From Closterium sp. NIES-65 (taxonomy: Eukaryota; Streptophyta; Zygnematophyceae; Desmidiales; Closteriaceae), in assembly GCA_948144175.1 (NCBI GenBank), contig CANXME010002579.1, positions 62,001 through 126,000 of the forward strand: 64,000 nt of DNA. Direction: 5' to 3'. The stretch's first letter is position 1. Each line of letters starts with the position of its first letter. The notes beneath the pieces were generated by a model. It was not told the DNA's origin. It saw nothing but the letters and a program-made list of their open reading frames with translations, and searched no databases. A program made the translations under genes and the position numbers. Below are positions 28,965 through 40,700 of the stretch, in pieces.

Positions 28965-31853
28965 GAGGTGGTGAGTTCTCCTCTGACCTCTTGCGAGCCT
29001 ACTGTGAGGAGCACGGCATCCGCCAGACCTTCACGCTTTCGGCCTCTCCGCAGCATAATGAGGTTGCTGAGCACCTCCGCATTGGCCTCTCTGCCCCCCA
29101 TTTTTTGTGGTCGTTTGCAGTCCAGTACGCCGCGTATCAGCTCAACTTCTGGCCACGTATCTCCGTTCCGGAGATTTCACCCACACTATGTTCGACGGGG
29201 GAGGTTGGCGATGCGTCGCGGTTCCGGGTCTGGGGTGCTCGTGCCTTTGTCCGCGATACCACTGCGGACAAGCTCTCCCCTCGCGCCATTCCCTGCGTCT
29301 TCCTTGGTTTCCCCCCTGACGCGCATGGCTGGCAGTTTTACGACCCCGCCTCGCGTCGTGTCTTTGCGTCTCAGGACGTCACCTTTGACAAGTCGGTCCC
29401 CGTTTACCGTATGTTTCCCTACCGCACTGCCCCTCTCCCCCCCCCCCGCTGCTCTTCCTCGCTCCAGGTCCTCCCCAAGTAGACCCCCTCCCCGCTCCCG
29501 GTCCTGCTCCTTCAGGTGTGTCTCAGGTAGACCCTCCTCCCTTGACTGAGCCGGTTGAGGTCACTGGTGACTCAGGTCCTGCTGGGGGTGGTCCTACTCG
29601 GGCTGCTGCTTGTGCGGGTGCTGAGCTTGGGGGTGTGGAGCCTTGGGGTGCTGAGCCTGGGGGTGAGGAGCCTGGGGGTGCTGAGCCTAGGGGTGCGGAG
29701 CTTGGGGGTGCTGAGCCTGAGGGTCCAGAGCCTGGAGGTGCTGAGCCTGGGCGTGAGGAGTTTGGGGGTGCTGAGCCTGAGGGTACTGAGTCTGGGGGTG
29801 CTGCGCGTGGGGGCACTAAGGCGCCTGGTGAGCAGTCTCCATGGAGCGGCCGCCTCCGTAGTCGCTCCGCTGGTGCCTCACCGCAGCGCTCTCGTAGGCG
29901 TGTCACTCTCTCCACGTAGCAGCTGCGTGAGTGGTACGTTAGCCGTCAGGGTCGCGCTGCTGGAGCTAGGGGCCCTGCTACAAGAGGCGCTGGTGTTGGA
30001 GGCATTGGAGCTGGCGCTATCCCTCTCTCCCCACAGCAGCTGCGTGAGTGGTACGTTAGCCGTCAGGGTCGCGCTGCTGGAGCTGGGGGCCCTTGCTGCA
30101 GGAGGCGCTGGAGCTAGTGACTCTGCTACTAGAGGTGTTTCTACTGGGGTTCCAGGAGGCGCTGGTCCCGGATGTGCTCGTACTGGAGTTACTGGAGCTG
30201 CTTGGACTGGAGGTACTGCCGAACCTGGAGGAGCTGCTCTCGACTCTGAGGTTGGAGGTCCTGGAGTTGGAGGTGCCGGTTCTGGGGGTGCTGCTCTTAG
30301 AGACACTGAGACTGGAGACCCTAGGACTGGAGGTGCCGGTTCTGGGGGTGCTGCTGCTGGTGGTACTGGTACTAGAGGTGCTGTAACTGGAGGTTCTGGA
30401 GCTGCTGGAGGTGCTGGTACTGGAGGTGCTAGCTCTGGAGGCGCTAGAGCTGGAGGTTCTGGAGCTGCTGGAGGTGCTGGTACTGGAGGTGCTAGCGCTG
30501 GAGGTTCTGGAGCCGGTGGAGGTGCTGGTGCTGGAGGCGCTGGAGCAGGAGGTTCTGGAGCTACTGGAGGTGCTGGAGCTACTGGTGCTGGTGGCCCCAC
30601 ACAGCCGCGACTGTTCTTCGCTTCGCCGTCGCCTTCGTCCCTGCCACCGCCTGACTCCGTGCTTTGCCAGGTTCTTAGCCTCTCGTCATCTACTGGTCTT
30701 CCGTTACAGCCTGGCTCACCGGTGCCTGCTGCTTCTCCTTACACTTAGCAGACAGGGGGTCTTACTCAGCGTCGTGAGCCTGCGTCTCGTCCTGTCTCGC
30801 CTATTCGCACTGTCCGCATTGGTTGTACTGGTTGTCGTGTTCCTCGTGAGCGTCTGCCGGCTGACCCCGGCACACACCTCATGGCTCTGCGTCCTTCCTC
30901 TGCTTTGCAGCGTGTTCCCTTGCCATCCCATCCTGCGTCTGCTCACCCTACTGTCATGAGTCTGCTAGCCACTGTTGTCACTGACCCGTCGTTTGAGTCT
31001 GCTCCCGCGTCTGCCTTCGTCGCTGAGCTTGTTGACTTTGCTGCTGCCTGCCGTATAGACTAAGATGCTAGTCTTGTTGCTAAGTCTGAGTCTACCTGTC
31101 CTCCGTCTACCAGGGGTGAGTGTGCTCTTGGCACGGACGTCCTTGAGGACACGCAAGAGGACCTTGAGTGTCTTGCAGCCGCTGCGCCTCATCTCGTGGC
31201 CATGCTGCTTGCCCCTGAGGGAGACCCGGATGCTCCACACGTCCCGACCCCGCGCTCTTACGCTGAGGCGATCACGAGTGAGTACTCCTCTCAGTGGCAG
31301 ACAACCATGGATGCAAAGATGGCATCCTGGAAGTCCACAGGCACTTACGTCGACGAGGTTCCCCCTCCTGGGGCGAACATCGTCAATGGCATGTGGATTT
31401 TCAGGGTGAAGCGGTCGTCGGGTTCTCTGCCTATCTTCAAGGCTCGTTACGTTGCTCAAGGCTTCAGTCAGCGGGAGGGAGTTGAATTCTTCCAGACCTT
31501 CTCCCCCACCCCGAAGATGACCACTCTTTGGGTGCTGCTGCACGTTGCCGCTCAACGTGACTACGAGCTTCACTCTCTTGACTTCAGCACAACTTTCTTA
31601 TAGGGCAGCCTGCACGAGGAGATGTGGCTGCGCCGCCCACCTGGCTTCACTGGGTCGTTCCCTCTTGGTACCCAGTGGAGCCTCCGGTGGCCGGTCTACG
31701 GTCTCAGCCAGGCGCCGCGTGAATGGCACGACACACTGAGGACGACACTTACGGCTCTTGGGTTTGCTCCTTCCACTGCTGAGCCGTCGCTGTTTCTGCG
31801 CACCGACACTTCGCTGCCGCTGTTCTACATCCTCGTGTACGTCGACAACTTGG

Positions 31854-31978
31854 TGTGAAAGAATGAGGAATGAATGAACTAGGAAAGTGTGTGATACAAA
31901 TATGAAACCCTAGAAACCTGTACCCCTTAGTGTCTACCCCACTAGAGCCTACAGACACTATGTCATATATATCTGACA
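31854..31978 (-). repeat. 3' LTR of Copia-B
   Basis: 125 bp, TGTGAAAG...TCTGACA on the plus strand. Related to the Copia-C LTR at 33608-33731. Confidence 0.8.
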
Positions 31979-33607
31979 CACCCCCATAGGCAAAGTGGGG
32001 GAGAACTAGGGGTCACAAGACCAGTCAAGCAAAGCAAGCTCAGGGTGGATCACAATGTCACCACACATTACGAACACCAGTTCAAGGCCACAAGGCCAGT
32101 TCACATGCAGGATTATATATATAAGGTAAACAAGCAAGTGCAGGTATGGATAGATCACAGTACAAGCAAGGTCAAGAAGTGAGCAAGTGAGGCCAAGTAG
32201 GCACAAGACCTAGCATCGTACAAAAGCGCTGATGATCACAAGGCTGAAATGCCTTGGTAAAGATATCGGCAGTGTTGGCCCGAGAGGCCGCGTAAGCAAG
32301 GCGCAGCTGACCACGCTGCTGCAGCTCTCGAGCAAGGAAGTAGCGAAGAGCAATGTGCTTCGTTCTGTGCTCCAGTCTGTGCTACGGACACAAGGCCACC
32401 ATGGCCTTGTTGTCTACGTACAGAACTGGAGGAGAACGAGGCGGCTCTCCTACGTTGGTCAGCAGATAGGTGAGGCAGTGTAACTCCTATGCAGCCATGG
32501 CCCCTGCGTAGATCTCAGCCTCACAGCTGGAGCCGAGAACAGAAGACGAGCGGGTAGACTGCCACGAAACAGAGCCGGAACCAAGGCTGAAGGTGTAACC
32601 CTGTGACGACCGCTGCGTAGCCTGGTCGTCTGCCCAACAAGCTCTGGGTACGGGCCACTCGGCTCTACGGACTCATCCGAAGGCAGAGCTGAGAGCGAGT
32701 GGCGAGTAGACAGAGGAGTGGCCTGAGGCGAGGAGTACGTGAAGTCGAAGCGCTGGAGGACCTGCTGCACCATGTGTGACAGAGTCAGGGTAATGGTGCG
32801 CTGTGCTCTGTCCTGGGTGATCTGCAAGCCAAGGTAGTTGCGCAGTCCACCCAGGTCTGTGCACGTGTGTCTCTTCTGCAGCTCGGACTTCACGTGGGCG
32901 AGTCCAGCAGTGTCAGCAGTAGCAAAGACCAAGTCGTCGACGTACACGAGGACGTAGAACGGCGGGAAAGAGGTGTCGGTGCGTAGAAACAGGGACGGGT
33001 TGGCAGTAGAAGGACCAAACCCAAGAGCCGCAAGAGTAGTCCTCAGTGTGTCGTGCCACTCACGGGGCGCCTGGCGGAGACCGTAGACTGGCCGCCGGAG
33101 GCTCCACTGGGTACCAGGAGGAAACGACCCAGTGAAGCCAGGTGGGCGGCGCAGCCAGATCTCCTCGTGCAGGCTGCCCTGTAGGAAAGGAGTGCTGAAG
33201 TCAAGAGAGTGAAGCTTGTTGTCGCGCTGAGCGGCTATGTGCAGCAGCACCCGAAGAGTGGTCATCTTCGGGGTGGGAGAGAAGGTCTGAAAGTAGTCAA
33301 CTCCCTGCCGCTGACTGAAGCCTCGAGCCACGTAACGCGCCTTGAAGACAGGTGGAGAACCCGGCGGCGGCTTCACCCTGAAAATCCACATGCCGCTAAC
33401 GATGTTCGCCCCAGGAGAGGGAACCTCGTCGACGTAGGTGCCTGTGGACTTCCAGGAAGCCATCTCTGCGTCCATGGCTGACTGCCACTGAGAGGAGTAG
33501 GGACCCTCTATCACCTCCGCGTAAGAGCGCAGAGTCGGGATGTCTGGTGCATCCGGGTCTCCCTCAGGGGCAATCAGCATGGACACGAGATGAGGCAAAG
33601 CAGCAGC

Positions 33608-33731
33608 TGTCAAACTCATATCATATAGTTTGTCTAGGCTATAGTGGGGTAGACACTATGGGGTACAGTTTCCTGGGGTTTCCTACTTGTACCCAACCTT
33701 GTGCTAGTTCATTCATTCCTCATTCTTCACA
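33608..33731 (+). repeat. 5' LTR of Copia-C
   Basis: 124 bp, TGTCAAAC...CTTCACA. Confidence 0.82.
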
Positions 33732-33789
33732 TGGTATAGAGCAGGTTCCCTCGTGGGAACGCGTCTCAGGGCCCACCAACTAACTCGAT

Positions 33790-34720
33790 GTTTTTTTCCT
33801 GCCCGAGGCGTGCCCCGTAGGCCGCCCTCACGTCGCGCCCTTCTAGCGGCCCCTTGCGCCACCCTTAGCGGCCCCGTCGTCGTCCTTAGCGACCCTGTCG
33901 CCGCCCCTCTAGGCCCCTCGCGGCCCCTTCACGGCCCCGTCGCCGCCGCTCTAGGCCCCTCGCGGCCCCTACATAGCCCCGTCGCCGCCGCTCTAGGCCC
34001 CGTCGCCGCCGCTCTAGGCCCCTCGCGGCCCCTTCACGGCCCCGTCGCCGCCGGTCTAGGCCCCGTCACCGCCGCTCTAGGCCCCTCGCGGCCCCCTTCA
34101 CGGCCCCGTCGCCGCCGCTCTAGGCCCCGTCGCCGCCGCTATAGGCCCCTCGCGGCCCCTTCACGGCCCCGACGCCGCCCCTAGCGGCCCTGTCGCCGCC
34201 CCTCTAGGCCCCTCGCGGCCCCGTCGCCGCCACTTGCGGCCCCGTCGCCGCCCCCCTCTAGGCCCCTTATGGCCCCTTCGCGGCCTCGTCGCCGCCCCTC
34301 TAGGCCCCTTGCGGCCCCTCTGCGGCCCCGTCGCCGCCCCCAGCGGCCCCGTCGCCGCCCCTTCGCGGCCACCTTGCCGCCCTTAGCGGCCCCGTCGCCG
34401 CCCCTAGCGGCCCCATTGCCTCCTCTACCGGCCCCGTCGCTGAGCCGCCCAGCACCTGAGCAGCCGAGCCGCCCAGCAGCCGAGCCGCCCAACAGCCGAG
34501 CCGCCGAGCCGCCCAGTAGCCGAGGCGCCGAGCCGCCGAGCCGCCCAGCAACTGAGCCGCCTAGCAGCCGAGCCGCCCAATAGCCGAGCCGCAGAGCCGC
34601 CCAGCAGCCAAGCCGCCAAGCCGCCGAGCCGCCCATCAACCGAGCCGCCGAGCCGCCCAGCAGCCGAGCCGCCGAGCCGCCCTTCCGTCGAGCCACTACT
34701 GTTCCTTCCGGCGCGCCCCG
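33790..34720. repeat. GC-rich tandem-repeat leader of Copia-C
   Basis: Units around CTCTAGGCCCCTCGCGGCCC and CCCGTCGCCGCC up to about 34430, then GCCGAGCCGCCCAGCAGCC up to about 34690. It lies between primer-binding site and gag. Confidence 0.8.
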
Positions 34721-34749
34721 GCCCTACTTACTCGGACTGGTGAGATCAC

Positions 34750-37700
34750 TCCCTGCTAGGCCACTGCAGTCATGGCTACCCCCAGTGTCCTTACCTTTGA
34801 TGGTGAGGTTCGTGCTGTTGACTTTGAGGTCTGGGTCGATGACCTTCAGCTGTTCCTACAGTGCAATAGGGCAGACGGACTCTCCCTATTCGATCTCACC
34901 TCTGGTGTCTCTCCTGCCCCGCCTTCTACTGCTGACAGCACTGCTCGCTCACAGTGGGCCACACGCAATGGTGCTGCCCGCCTTGCTGTGCGTCGCCACT
35001 TACCGACCACTGAGCGTGCGCACTTTAGACAGTACAAGAGTGCTAAGACCTTGTACGACGCTGTAGTTGCACGCTACTCCTCCCCTGCCACTGCTGCGCT
35101 TAGCCGCCTCATGCTGCCGTACCTGCTCCCTGACCTTGCTGCCTTTCCCACAGTCGCTGACCTCATTACGCACCTTCGCACTAGTGACACTCGCTACCGC
35201 GCTGCGCTTCCTGCTGAGTTCTGTGCCAAGAACCCCCCCCCCCATAAACATCACCCTCTACTACATAGTCACCCGGCTCCCTGACTCCCTTCGCTTAGTC
35301 AGGGACCACTTCCTCTCAGTTTGCCCCACCACACTCACCGTTGACCTCCTCGAGGAGCGCCTCCTAGCAGCAGAGAAGAGCATAGTCGCTGTAGGAGCCT
35401 CTCGTGGTGACCCTCGCACCCCCGTCTTTGAGGGGTGTTCCCCCTCCCCCCTTTTGCCCTCTATTGCTTCTGCTTCTGCGGCCGACCTCGTTGGTTTCGA
35501 GCCGGTCGGCGCTGCGTCTGCCCCTAGCGGGAGACGCCGCACCGGCAAGGGCAAGGAGGGCAAGGGCGCTGGAGGGGCTGGCGGGGGCGGTGGAGGTGGT
35601 GGTGGAGGCAGTGGAGGGGATGGGGGTGGTAGTGGGAGTGGCGGCGGGGGTGGAGGCGTCGGTGGCAGCAGTGGAGGCGGAGGAGGCGGCGGTGGTGGCG
35701 GAGGGAGCGGAGGCGGCGGAGGTGGCGGAGGCAGCGGAGGTGGCGGAGGGGGTGGAGGTGGCGGAGGCGGCGGCGGCGGCGGTGGAGCTGGTCGCGGCTC
35801 TACGCAGAGCAGTGGGTCCGGTGGTGGTCCGCGCCAGCAGCAGCAGCACAATCGTGAGACCCTGTCCCCTCAGCAGCTTCGTGAGTGGTAAGCTGCACGT
35901 CAGCGCGGTGGGGGCACTGGTCCCTGCACCTACGTCCTCCGTACCGGCGACCGCGCTGGTGAGCAGTGCGGGGGCCCGCACTCCACCCAGCGCTGCTTCG
36001 GCCGCCTGACGGACGCGTGGCGCCACCAGTTCCCTGAGGCCTCTGAGATCCCTCGCTAGGGGGAGCTGTCTAGGGCGGGGGTTGCTATCTTTGATCTTGA
36101 TTATGATGCTATTCTTGCTGCCATGTATGCTGTGTCTGATAGTATTGAGGGTGACTGTTATCTGTGTGTTCCGCCTGACCCGGGCATTGAGGCTGCTGCT
36201 CTAGGTGCTGGTGAGGCTGCTGCTCTAGGTGCTAGTGCGTCTGCTGCCCCAGGTGCTGGTGAGTCTGCGCTCTCAGGTACTACGTCAGCTCAGGCCTTAC
36301 ACACCTTCACCCTTGACTCGGGTGCTTCCCGCTCCTCCTTTCGAGACCGCACCACGCTTACGCCGCTTAGTCGGCCGGTTGCAGTCTCCTTGGCGGACCC
36401 CTCTGGGGGTCGTGTCCTTGCTAGCTTCTCCACTTTCTTACCGTGCCCGGCAGCCCCCTCTTGCACCCTGTCAGGTCTCTACCTCCCCTCGTTCTCTACG
36501 AACTTGGTGAGTGGAGCTGATCTACAGGAAAGGGGGGTTGACCAATTCACTCCTGCGAGTCAGCAGGTGACCCACTGCACGTGTGCTCGGACAGGCCGAC
36601 ACTTGGCCACGTTCACCCGTCGGCCGAGGTCGAGCCTGTACACACTTACTACTGAGTCTCCTCCGGCTGCTGAGTCTGGTCAGGTAGCTGCGTCGAGTCA
36701 GGTGTTTGCTACAGCGTCCAGGTCTGGTCCTGAGTCTGCTCCCTGCTCGTGTCGTCTCTTGTCCCACCAGACTCTCCTTTGGAACCACCGCCTTGGTCAC
36801 CCCTCCCTGCCTCGTCTCCAAGGCATGGCCTCCCGTGTCCTTGTCTCTGGTCTCCCCCGGTCTCTCCCTCCCCTACCTTCGGGGCCTGGCCCTACCTGCG
36901 TCCCCTGCGTCGAGGGGCGACAGCGTGCCGCCCCTCACTCCTTCGAGTTTCCTCCGACAGAGGCTCCGCTGCAGACTCTTCACATGGACGTGTGGGGCCC
37001 CGCCCGCGTCCGTGGACAGGGGCACGAGCGTTACTTCCTGCTAGTGGTTGACCACTACTCGCGTTACACCACAGTCATCCCCTTGCGCAGCAAGGGTGAC
37101 GTCACTGAGGTGTTGATCGACTAGATCCGCGCAGCTCGTCTCCAGCTCAGAGAGAGTTTTGGCTCGGACTTTCCTGTTCTGCGTCTGCACTCTCACAGAG
37201 GCGGGGAGTTTTCATCTGCCCGTCTGGGAGCCTTCTGTTGTGCACAGGGCATCCGCTAGGCCTTCACGCTTCTGGCCTCTCCACAGCAAAATGGGATTGC
37301 TGAGCGCCGCATTGGCATGGTCATGGACGTCGCTCGTACGTCCATGATCCATGCGGCTGCCCCCCATTTTCTGTGGCCGTTTGCGGTTCAGTACGCAGCG
37401 CATCAGCTCAACCTTCAGCCCCGGGTCTCCTTGCCAGAGACCTCCCCCACCTTGCGGTGGACGGGGAAGGTTGGCGATGCGTCTGCGTTTCGGGTCCGGG
37501 GATCTCGGGCGTTTGTCCGCGACTTGTCTGCGGACAAGCTGCCCCCCCCGTGCTGTTCCCTGCGTCTTCCTTGGCTTCCCCCCTGACGCGTCTGGGTGGC
37601 AGTTTTACCACCCCACCTCGCGCCGTGTTCTGTCCTCCCAGGACGTCACTTTTGACGAGTCGGTGCCTTACTACCGTCTCTTCCCCTATCGCACTGCGCC

Positions 37701-40700
37701 CCTCCCCCCGCCGCCGCTCTTCCTTGCGCCAGGTCCTCCCCCGGTAGACCCCCTCCCCCCTCAGGGTCCTGCCCCGTCACGTGTGTCCCAGGTAGACGCA
37801 GTCGAGCCTGTCAAGGTAGCTGTTGAATCTGGTGCTGCTAGAGGTGCTGAGCCTGCGGGTGCCGGGTCTGGAGGTGCTGAGGCTGAGGGTGCGGAGCCTG
37901 GGGGTGCTGAGTCTAGCGGTGCGGAGCCTGGGGGTGCTGAGTCTGGGGGTGCTGAGCCTGGGGGTGCTGAGTCTGGGGGTGCTGAGTCTGGGGGTGCTGA
38001 GCCTGGGGGTGCGGAGCCTGGGGGTGCAAGGTCTGCTTGTGTGGCCTCTCACGGTGCTTCGTCGAGGCGGGAGCCACTCTCTCTGCAGGAGCTGCGCGAG
38101 TGGTTTGCCCAGCGCTGGAGCCGTGCTGCTGGAGCTGGAGGTACTACTGTTGCTGCTGGTCCCGGAGGTGCTCGTACTGGCGGTACTGGAGCTGCTGGGG
38201 CTGGGGGTGCTGCTGGGGCTGCTGGAGTTAGTCCTGTTGGAGCTGCTGGCGGTACTGGAGCTGCCGGTCCTGCTGGAGTTGGTGCTGCTGGAGCTGGAGC
38301 TGCTGGGGGTGTTGGCGCTGGTGTTTCTGCTAGCGCTGGTGCGTGTGAGGGTGCGGGAGTTGGCGCTGTTGGAGCTGGAGGTGCTGCTGCCACTGGGGGT
38401 ACTGGTGCTGTCCCTGCTGGTTCTGGAGGCGTTGGGCGGCCAAGGCCGTACTTCGTTTCACTCCTTGAGCAGGTTCTTGGTCTCCCGCCCTCTACTGCTC
38501 CTGCTCCTCCCTTAGAGTGTCCACAGCCTGTCCAGTCGCGGTCACAGTTACAGCCCGCCTCCCCCCTACCTGCTCCTTCTCCCTACACTGGTCCTACTGG
38601 AGGTCTTGCTGAGCGTCGTGAGCTTGCGTCTCGTCCTGCGTCGCCTGTTCGTGCTGCTCGCACTAGTAGTCGTGCTTCGCGTCCGCGTCCTCCTGCGGTC
38701 CCAGGCACACACCAGATGGCACTGCGTCCTTCCACTGCTCCTCTGCGTGTCCCGTTGCCGTCTCCTCCAGAGTCCTCTCTTCCTGTTCTTGCTGACCCGG
38801 AGTCTGACTCTCTTCGTGCTGCCAGTCCTACTGTCACGCGTCTCCTGGCTACTATTGTCACTGACCCTTCCTTTGAGTCCACTGCTGTGTCGGCCCTAGT
38901 TGCTGAGCTTGTCGACTTTGCTGCTCGCTGTCGTCTAGACTACGCTGCTAGTCTTGTTTTACTGCTCAGACTCAGCAACCAGACTAGCAGCGTAGTCTAG
39001 ACGACAGCGAGCAGCGAAGTCGACAAGCTCAGCAACTAGGGCGGACGCAGCAGTGGACTCAAAGGAAGGGGGAGTGACAACAGTAGTCACGAGACGTGTG
39101 ACAGTAGGACTGGCAGCACGAAGAGAGTCAGACTCCGGGTCAGCAAGAGGAGGAAGAGAGGACTCTGGAGGAGATGGCAAAGGGACACACAGTGGAGCAG
39201 TGGAAGGACGCTGTGCCATCTGGTGTGTGCCCGGGACCGCAGGAGGACGCGGATGCGGAAGACGACGACTAGTGCGAGCAGCACGAACAGGCGACGCAGG
39301 ACGAGACGCAGGCTCACGACGCTCAGCAAGACCTCCAGTAGGACCAGTGTAGCAAGAAGGAGCCTGCAGTGGGGTGGCGGGCTGTAACTGTGACTCAGAC
39401 TGGACAGACAGTGGACACTCTAAGGAAGGAGCAGGACGAGTAGAGGGCGGAAGACAAAGAACCTGCTCAAGGAGCGGAACGAAGTACGGCCGTGGCCGCG
39501 CAGTGCCTCCAGAACTAGCAGGTACAGCACCAGCACCCCCAGCGGCAGCACCTGAGCCAGTAGCACCCCCAGCTCGAGCAGCGCCAACTCCAGCACCCCC
39601 AGAAGCACCAGCGCCAGCAGCACCTACAGCGCCAACGCCCCCTGCAGCTCCAGCTCCAGGAGGACCACCGGAAGACTCAACAGCTCCAGCTCCAGTAGCT
39701 CCAGTAGCACCTACCCCAGCAGCACCGCCAGCTCCAGCATCGCCAGCAGCTCCAGTACAAGGAGTACCCCCAGGCCCAGCAGCTCTAGTACCTCCAGTAC
39801 GAGCATGTCCGGGACCCGTGGCACCAACACCTTCAGCAGCAGTAGAACCTCCAGCTCGAGCAGCACCTCCAGCTTCAGCAGCACGGCTCCAGTGCCGAGC
39901 AAACCACTCGCGCAGCTCCTGGGGAGAGGGTAGCTCCCGCCGGGACAAAGCACCCGAAGGACCTCCAGGCCCAGTACCGCCAGACTCCACACAAGCAGGC
40001 CCAGCACCCTCAGGCTCCACACCCCCAGTCGCAGCACCCCCAGGCTCAGCACCCCAAGACGCAGCACCCCCAGGCTTAGCACCCCCAGGCTCCGCACGCG
40101 CAGGCTCAACACCCCCAGGCTCAACACCAGAGTCAACAGCTACCTCGACAGGCTCGACTGCGTCTACCTGAGACACACCTGAGGGGGCAGGACCCTGAGG
40201 GGGAAGGGGGTCTACCAAGGGGGGCCCTGGAGCAAGGAAGAGCGGCGGCGGGGGAAGGGGTGCAGTGCGGAAGGGGAAGAGAAGGTAGTAAGGAACCGAC
40301 TCGTCAAACGTGACATCCTGGTAGGACAGAACACGGCGCGAGGTGGGGTGGTAAAACTGCCAACCAAGCGCGTCAGGGGGGAAGCCAAGGAAGACGCAGG
40401 GAACAGCACGGGGGGACAGCTTGTCCGCACACAAGTCGCGGACAAAGGCCTGAGATCCCCAGACACGAAACGCAGACGCATCGCCAACCTTCCCCGTCTA
40501 CCGAAGAGTAGGGGAGGTCTCCGGCAAGGAGACCCGGGGCTGAAGGTTGATCTCATGCGCCACGTACTGAACCGCGAACGGCCACAGAAAATGGGGAGCA
40601 GCCGCATGGATCATGGACGTACGAGCGACGTCCATGACCATGCCAATGCGGCGCTCAGCAATCCCATTTTCCTGTGGGGAGGCCGGAAGCGTGAACTTCT

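Larger units (their letters stand above)
11067..31853 (+). mobile_element. Copia-A, Ty1/Copia element holding nested insertions
   Basis: The 5' LTR is 11067-11199, starting TGTCAAAT and ending TCTGACA, with a primer-binding region from 11200. A GC-rich tandem-repeat leader (about 11270-11650) precedes gag, which starts at 11861. The gag has a glycine tract at about 12670-12860. Protease, the GAG-pre-integrase zinc-binding region (HHRLGHPS) and the start of integrase follow up to 14196. Gypsy-D interrupts the integrase, with a GAGGT duplication at 14192-14196 and 28965-28969. Copia-A resumes at 28970 with the rest of integrase, a Gly-rich linker and part of reverse transcriptase, until Copia-B begins at 31854. 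No 3' LTR is present. It is a broken fossil with several breaks besides the insertions, and the oldest member of the stack. Confidence 0.85.
33608..38958 (+). mobile_element. Copia-C, Ty1/Copia element (plus) inside Copia-B
   Basis: The 5' LTR is at 33608-33731 (124 bp) with a primer-binding site (TGGTATAGAGCAGG) from 33732. A GC-rich leader (33790-34720) precedes gag from 34772. A glycine tract (35580-35800), the C-x13-C-x3-H-x4-C motif, protease, integrase and the Gly/Ala-rich linker follow to about 38958. There the sequence meets Copia-B in the opposite orientation, and no RT, RNase H or 3' LTR of this element is present. A broken fossil with several breaks. Confidence 0.8.

Noticed and set aside
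33199-38958. Copia-C and Copia-B as one recent palindromic duplication
   Set aside because: The arms differ too much in protein sequence for a recent fold-back. They are two diverged members of one family.
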